Source: Polyangiaceae bacterium (GTDB taxonomy: Bacteria; Myxococcota_A; Polyangia; Polyangiales; Polyangiaceae). Taken from it: DNA of 64,000 bases. The number at the start of each line of letters is the position of its first letter. Positions within the stretch are counted from its first letter, which is position 1. Both the position numbers and the translations under genes were made by a program. The stretch lies in the NCBI GenBank assembly GCA_020846005.1, contig JADLEQ010000070.1:55347-119346 (forward strand), read 5' to 3'. Under the pieces are notes generated by a model, which saw nothing but the letters and a program-made list of their open reading frames with translations, did no database searches and was not told the DNA's origin. This document shows positions 61,617-64,000 of this stretch, piece after piece.

Positions 61617-62390
61617 CTACTGGGCTGGGGCTTCGGGCGAGGGGGCGCCGCAGGTGGCGGCGCGGGCGGGCGCGAGATAGCGCGCTTCGGCGACGTCGAG
61701 AACCGTCGGCGCGACGCCGCAGAGCGGGCACTCCGGGCGGGCGGCGACCGGGGTCGGGCGGAGCCGGTCGCGCTTGCCGTCGTATCCGCAGACGACGCCG
61801 AACACGGACGGGTCACCGCTCAGCACGGAGAGCACGAGCTCCGCGGCGAGCGCGCCGACCAGGCCGACGACCGGACCGAGGACGCCCGCGGCGTCGCAGC
61901 TCTCCTGGGCGCCGCCCGGCACGTCCTCGAACAGGCAGCGGTAGCAGGGCCGCCCGCGCGGCCCCACCGCCCACGCCGTGCCGACCCAGCGGATCGCGGC
62001 GGAGTGCACGACGGGGACGCGCTCGAGCCACGCCGCGTCACACGCGAGGAACTTCGTCGCGAAGTTGTCCGCGCCCTCGACCACCACATCGACCGAGCGG
62101 ACGAGCGCGCGGGCGTTCTCTGGCAGGAGGCGCGAGCGCACGAGCTCGACGCGCGTCGCCGGGAAGCTCTCCGACAAGGCGCGCCCAGCGGCGTCGAGCT
62201 TGTCGGCGCCTACGTCGGCGAGCGCGTAGAGGAGCTGCCGGTGCAGGTTCGACTCCTCCACGACGTCGTCGTCCGCCAAGACGAGCGTCCCGACCCCGGC
62301 GCCGGCCAGCGCGAGCGCGGCTGGGCACCCGAGGCCCCCCATCCCGACCACGAGCACGCGCGCGTCCGCGAAGCCGGGGCGGTCGGTCAC
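61617..62390 (-). CDS. MoeB/ThiF-family E1-like adenylyltransferase lacking the N-terminal segment
   Basis: A 257-residue enzyme that would adenylate the CysO C-terminus. The ATP site is VLVVGMGGLGCPAALALAG, with DDDVVEESNLHRQLLY. The catalytic-Cys region ESCDAAGVLGPVVGL and two zinc CxxC pairs (PCYRCLFE; CPLCG) are intact. No rhodanese domain follows. The usual N-terminal 'RYSRQ..LPEIG' segment is missing: only nine residues precede the nucleotide-binding strand. The GTG start overlaps the cysK stop, so an earlier start in this frame would lie inside cysK. Confidence 0.92.
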   Translation of the reverse strand: MTDRPGFADARVLVVGMGGLGCPAALALAGAGVGTLVLADDDVVEESNLHRQLLYALADVGADKLDAAGRALSESFPATRVELVRSRLLPENARALVRSVDVVVEGADNFATKFLACDAAWLERVPVVHSAAIRWVGTAWAVGPRGRPCYRCLFEDVPGGAQESCDAAGVLGPVVGLVGALAAELVLSVLSGDPSVFGVVCGYDGKRDRLRPTPVAARPECPLCGVAPTVLDVAEARYLAPARAATCGAPSPEAPAQ

Positions 62391-63361
62391 GAGGCCTCGG
62401 TGGCCGGCGCGGCGAACCAGGTGTCGAGCGAGAAGTAGCGCTCGCCGGTGTCGCACAGGACGGTGACGACGGTGTGCCCCTCGCCGAGCTCGCGAGCTAC
62501 GTCGAGCGCGACCGCGACGTTGGCGCCGGCGCTGATGCCGACGAGCAGGCCCTCCTGTCGAGCGAGCGCTCGCTTCACCGCGTACGCCCGCTCGTCGCTC
62601 ACGGTGCGCACCTCGTGGGGTACGCTCGCGTCGAAGTTCGACGGGACGAAGCCGGCCGCGATGCCCTGGATCTTCGACGGACCGCGCTCGCCCCGGGAGA
62701 TCGTCGCGGACGACTCGGGCTCCACCGCGACGATCCTGCAGCCCGGACGCTCGCGGCGGAGCACCCGCCCGACCCCGCTCACCGTGCCGCCCGTCCCGAC
62801 GCTGGCGACGAAGCCGTCGATCGAGTCTGCACCGAGCGCGTGCAGGATCTCGCGCGCCGTCGTCTCCTCGTGGACCCTCGGGTTGTGCGCGTTCTCGAAC
62901 TGCTGCGGCACGAACGCGCCCGGCAGCTCGGCGGCCAGCTCGCGGGCGCGCTCGATCGCGCCATCCATCTGGCGGGCCTCCGGCGTGAGGACGAGCTCGG
63001 CGCCGAGCAGCGTGAGGAGCTGGCGCCGCTCGAGGCTCATGCTCTCCGGCATGGTGAGGATGCAGCGATACCCGAGCTTGCGCGCGACCAGCGCGAGCCC
63101 GATCCCGGTGTTGCCGCTGGTCGGCTCGATCACCACGCCGCCCGGGCGCAGCCGGCCGGACGCCTCCGCCTCGCGGATCATCGCGTAGCAGATCCGATCC
63201 TTGACGGAGCCGCCCGGGTTCTGCGACTCGAGCTTCGCCACCACGCGCGCGCGGGGCCGATCCGTCTCGACGCGGCGCACCTCTACCATCGCGGTGTCCC
63301 CGATGAGCTCCAGGATCGTCGCGTACACGAGGGGATGCGTGGGAAGCGGAGGCAGGCTCAT
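62387..63361 (-). CDS. cysK: Cysteine synthase CysK
   Basis: A PLP enzyme of 324 residues. AKLESQNPGGSVKDRICYAM has the PLP Lys, EPTSGNTGIGLALVARKLGY the substrate loop, and SVGTGGTVSGVGRVLR the phosphate-binding loop. ISAGANVAVALDVARELG is typical of O-acetylserine sulfhydrylases. It is the first structural gene after the Rrf2 regulator (6 bp), so two cysteine synthases of different type are in one operon. Confidence 0.95.
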   Translation of the reverse strand: MSLPPLPTHPLVYATILELIGDTAMVEVRRVETDRPRARVVAKLESQNPGGSVKDRICYAMIREAEASGRLRPGGVVIEPTSGNTGIGLALVARKLGYRCILTMPESMSLERRQLLTLLGAELVLTPEARQMDGAIERARELAAELPGAFVPQQFENAHNPRVHEETTAREILHALGADSIDGFVASVGTGGTVSGVGRVLRRERPGCRIVAVEPESSATISRGERGPSKIQGIAAGFVPSNFDASVPHEVRTVSDERAYAVKRALARQEGLLVGISAGANVAVALDVARELGEGHTVVTVLCDTGERYFSLDTWFAAPATEAS

Positions 63362-63367
63362 CGGGGC

Positions 63368-63826
63368 TCAGATCACGTAGGTGGGGACGCCGGCCGCGGG
63401 GCGGGGGAGGCCCAGGGACTCCGCGCGGTGGCAGACGTCGGCGAGCGTGACGTCGTCGAAGCACGACTCCACTCGCGCCGACAGCTCGCGCAGGACGACG
63501 TCGGTCGCGCGCCGCGCGTCGATGCGCGGCGACTCGCGGCGGGCGGCCGGCGCCCCGGCGAGCGCGACGGGGCCCTCCACCGCGCGGAGCACGTCGCCGA
63601 GCCGGACGTCGCGCGCGGAGCGGGCGAGCGAGTAGCCGCCCCGCGGGCCGCGCTTGCTCGCGACGATGCCGGCGCGCTTCAGCTCCTGGAAGATCTGCTC
63701 GAGGAACCTCGCCGGGATCCCCTCACGGTCGACGATCTCGCGGATCTGCACGGGCTGGCGGGGCGAGTAGTACGCGAGGTCGAAGAGCGCGCGGAGCGCG
63801 TAGCGGCTCTTGCTCGACAGCTTCAC
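63368..63826 (-). CDS. Rrf2-family transcriptional regulator (CymR/IscR type)
   Basis: About 153 residues. KLSSKSRYALRALFDLAYY and IPARFLEQIFQELKRAGIVASKRGPRGGYSLARSA are the winged helix-turn-helix pattern of Rrf2 proteins. Only two Cys are seen near the end (ESCFDD, ADVCHRAE), so an iron-sulfur cluster of the IscR type (three Cys) is unlikely. The neighbour cysK suggests a CymR-like regulator of cysteine synthesis. The GTG at 63826 (VKLSSK) gives the family-typical start; an ATG at 63850 is possible, preceded by a TTGACT box. Confidence 0.88.
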   Translation of the reverse strand: MKLSSKSRYALRALFDLAYYSPRQPVQIREIVDREGIPARFLEQIFQELKRAGIVASKRGPRGGYSLARSARDVRLGDVLRAVEGPVALAGAPAARRESPRIDARRATDVVLRELSARVESCFDDVTLADVCHRAESLGLPRPAAGVPTYVI

Positions 63827-63904
63827 CGCCGGAACGACTAATTCACGCATCGGTAAAGTCAAGAACGCGCGCGGGGCCCGGGAATTCGGGGGAGCGGGGC
63901 GGGG

Positions 63905-64000
63905 GCGGGGGCGAGAGGGAGGGCGGGGGCGAGGGGGAGGGCGGGGGCGAGGGGGAGGGCGGGGGCGAGAGGGAGGGCGCGGGCGAGAGGGAGGGCGAGG
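63905..64000 (+). repeat. 18-bp G-rich tandem repeat at the right edge
   Basis: Five copies of GCGGGGGCGAGRGGGAGG plus the start of a sixth at the window end. Each copy carries three or more runs of G, so the plus strand can form G-quadruplexes. It begins about 80 bp upstream of the Rrf2 start. The total length may continue beyond the window. Confidence 0.9.

Overview
This is high-GC, gene-dense DNA from a flagellated deltaproteobacterium-like organism, most probably a member of the Myxococcota. The taxonomic clues are GC-rich codon use, many lipoproteins with Gly/Ser/Ala-rich linkers (SUMF1-type, von Willebrand A-type), a KAPAKK histone H1-like protein, a Ser/Thr kinase fused to PilZ, and outer-membrane (L/P ring) flagellar genes. 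No rRNA, tRNA, CRISPR array, phage or insertion sequence was recognised. Genes are tightly packed, and many neighbours overlap by 4 bp (ATGA or GTGA).

Region 1 (1-19.4 kb) is a flagellar cluster. On the minus strand flgB-flgC-fliE-fliF-fliG runs off the left edge. On the plus strand are a receiver-less sigma-54 activator, two small exported proteins, flgG-flgA-flgH-flgI-flgJ(N)-flgM-flgN-flgK-flgL, csrA, a Maf flagellin glycosyltransferase, two short flagellins, fliD, fliS and a methyltransferase-TPR protein. Region 2 (19.4-25.5 kb, minus strand) is a seven-gene nonulosonic (sialic/legionaminic-like) acid operon led by a FlgJ-C-like peptidoglycan hydrolase. It presumably makes the sugar that Maf attaches to flagellin. 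Region 3 (25.7-36.7 kb) holds motility and c-di-GMP genes: a degenerate GGDEF protein, two exported proteins, FlbD-motA-motB, a kinase-PilZ fusion, REC-EAL, REC-GGDEF, HDOD, a lipoprotein beta-carbonic anhydrase and a sensor-less histidine-kinase-like protein.

Eleven GG-N10-GC sigma-54 promoters can be read upstream of genes or operons in regions 1-3, so the regulon can be drawn from sequence. Seven have the -12 element only 14-16 nt from a start codon that has no convincing Shine-Dalgarno site, which predicts leaderless mRNAs. The other four have a leader and a ribosome binding site.

Region 4 (36.7-45.7 kb, minus strand) is an eight-gene menaquinone operon (DAHP synthase, menG, menF, menD, menH, menA, menC, menE) without menB. 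Every junction overlaps by 1-4 bp. Region 5 (45.9-56.4 kb) is housekeeping or miscellaneous: ferredoxin-NADP reductase, a CcmH-like protein, a vWA lipoprotein, a CPBP protease, UvrD, an iron alcohol dehydrogenase, an alpha/beta hydrolase, the histone-like protein and a CD225-like membrane protein. Region 6 (56.5-63.9 kb, minus strand) is a sulfur-carrier-protein cysteine operon like mycobacterial CysO-CysM-Mec: an Rrf2 regulator, cysK, an E1-like enzyme lacking its usual N-terminus, CysO with a 10-residue tail after its Gly-Gly, a small protein carrying the missing E1 N-terminal motif, cysM, a JAMM protease and two exported proteins. The window ends in an 18-bp G-rich tandem repeat.
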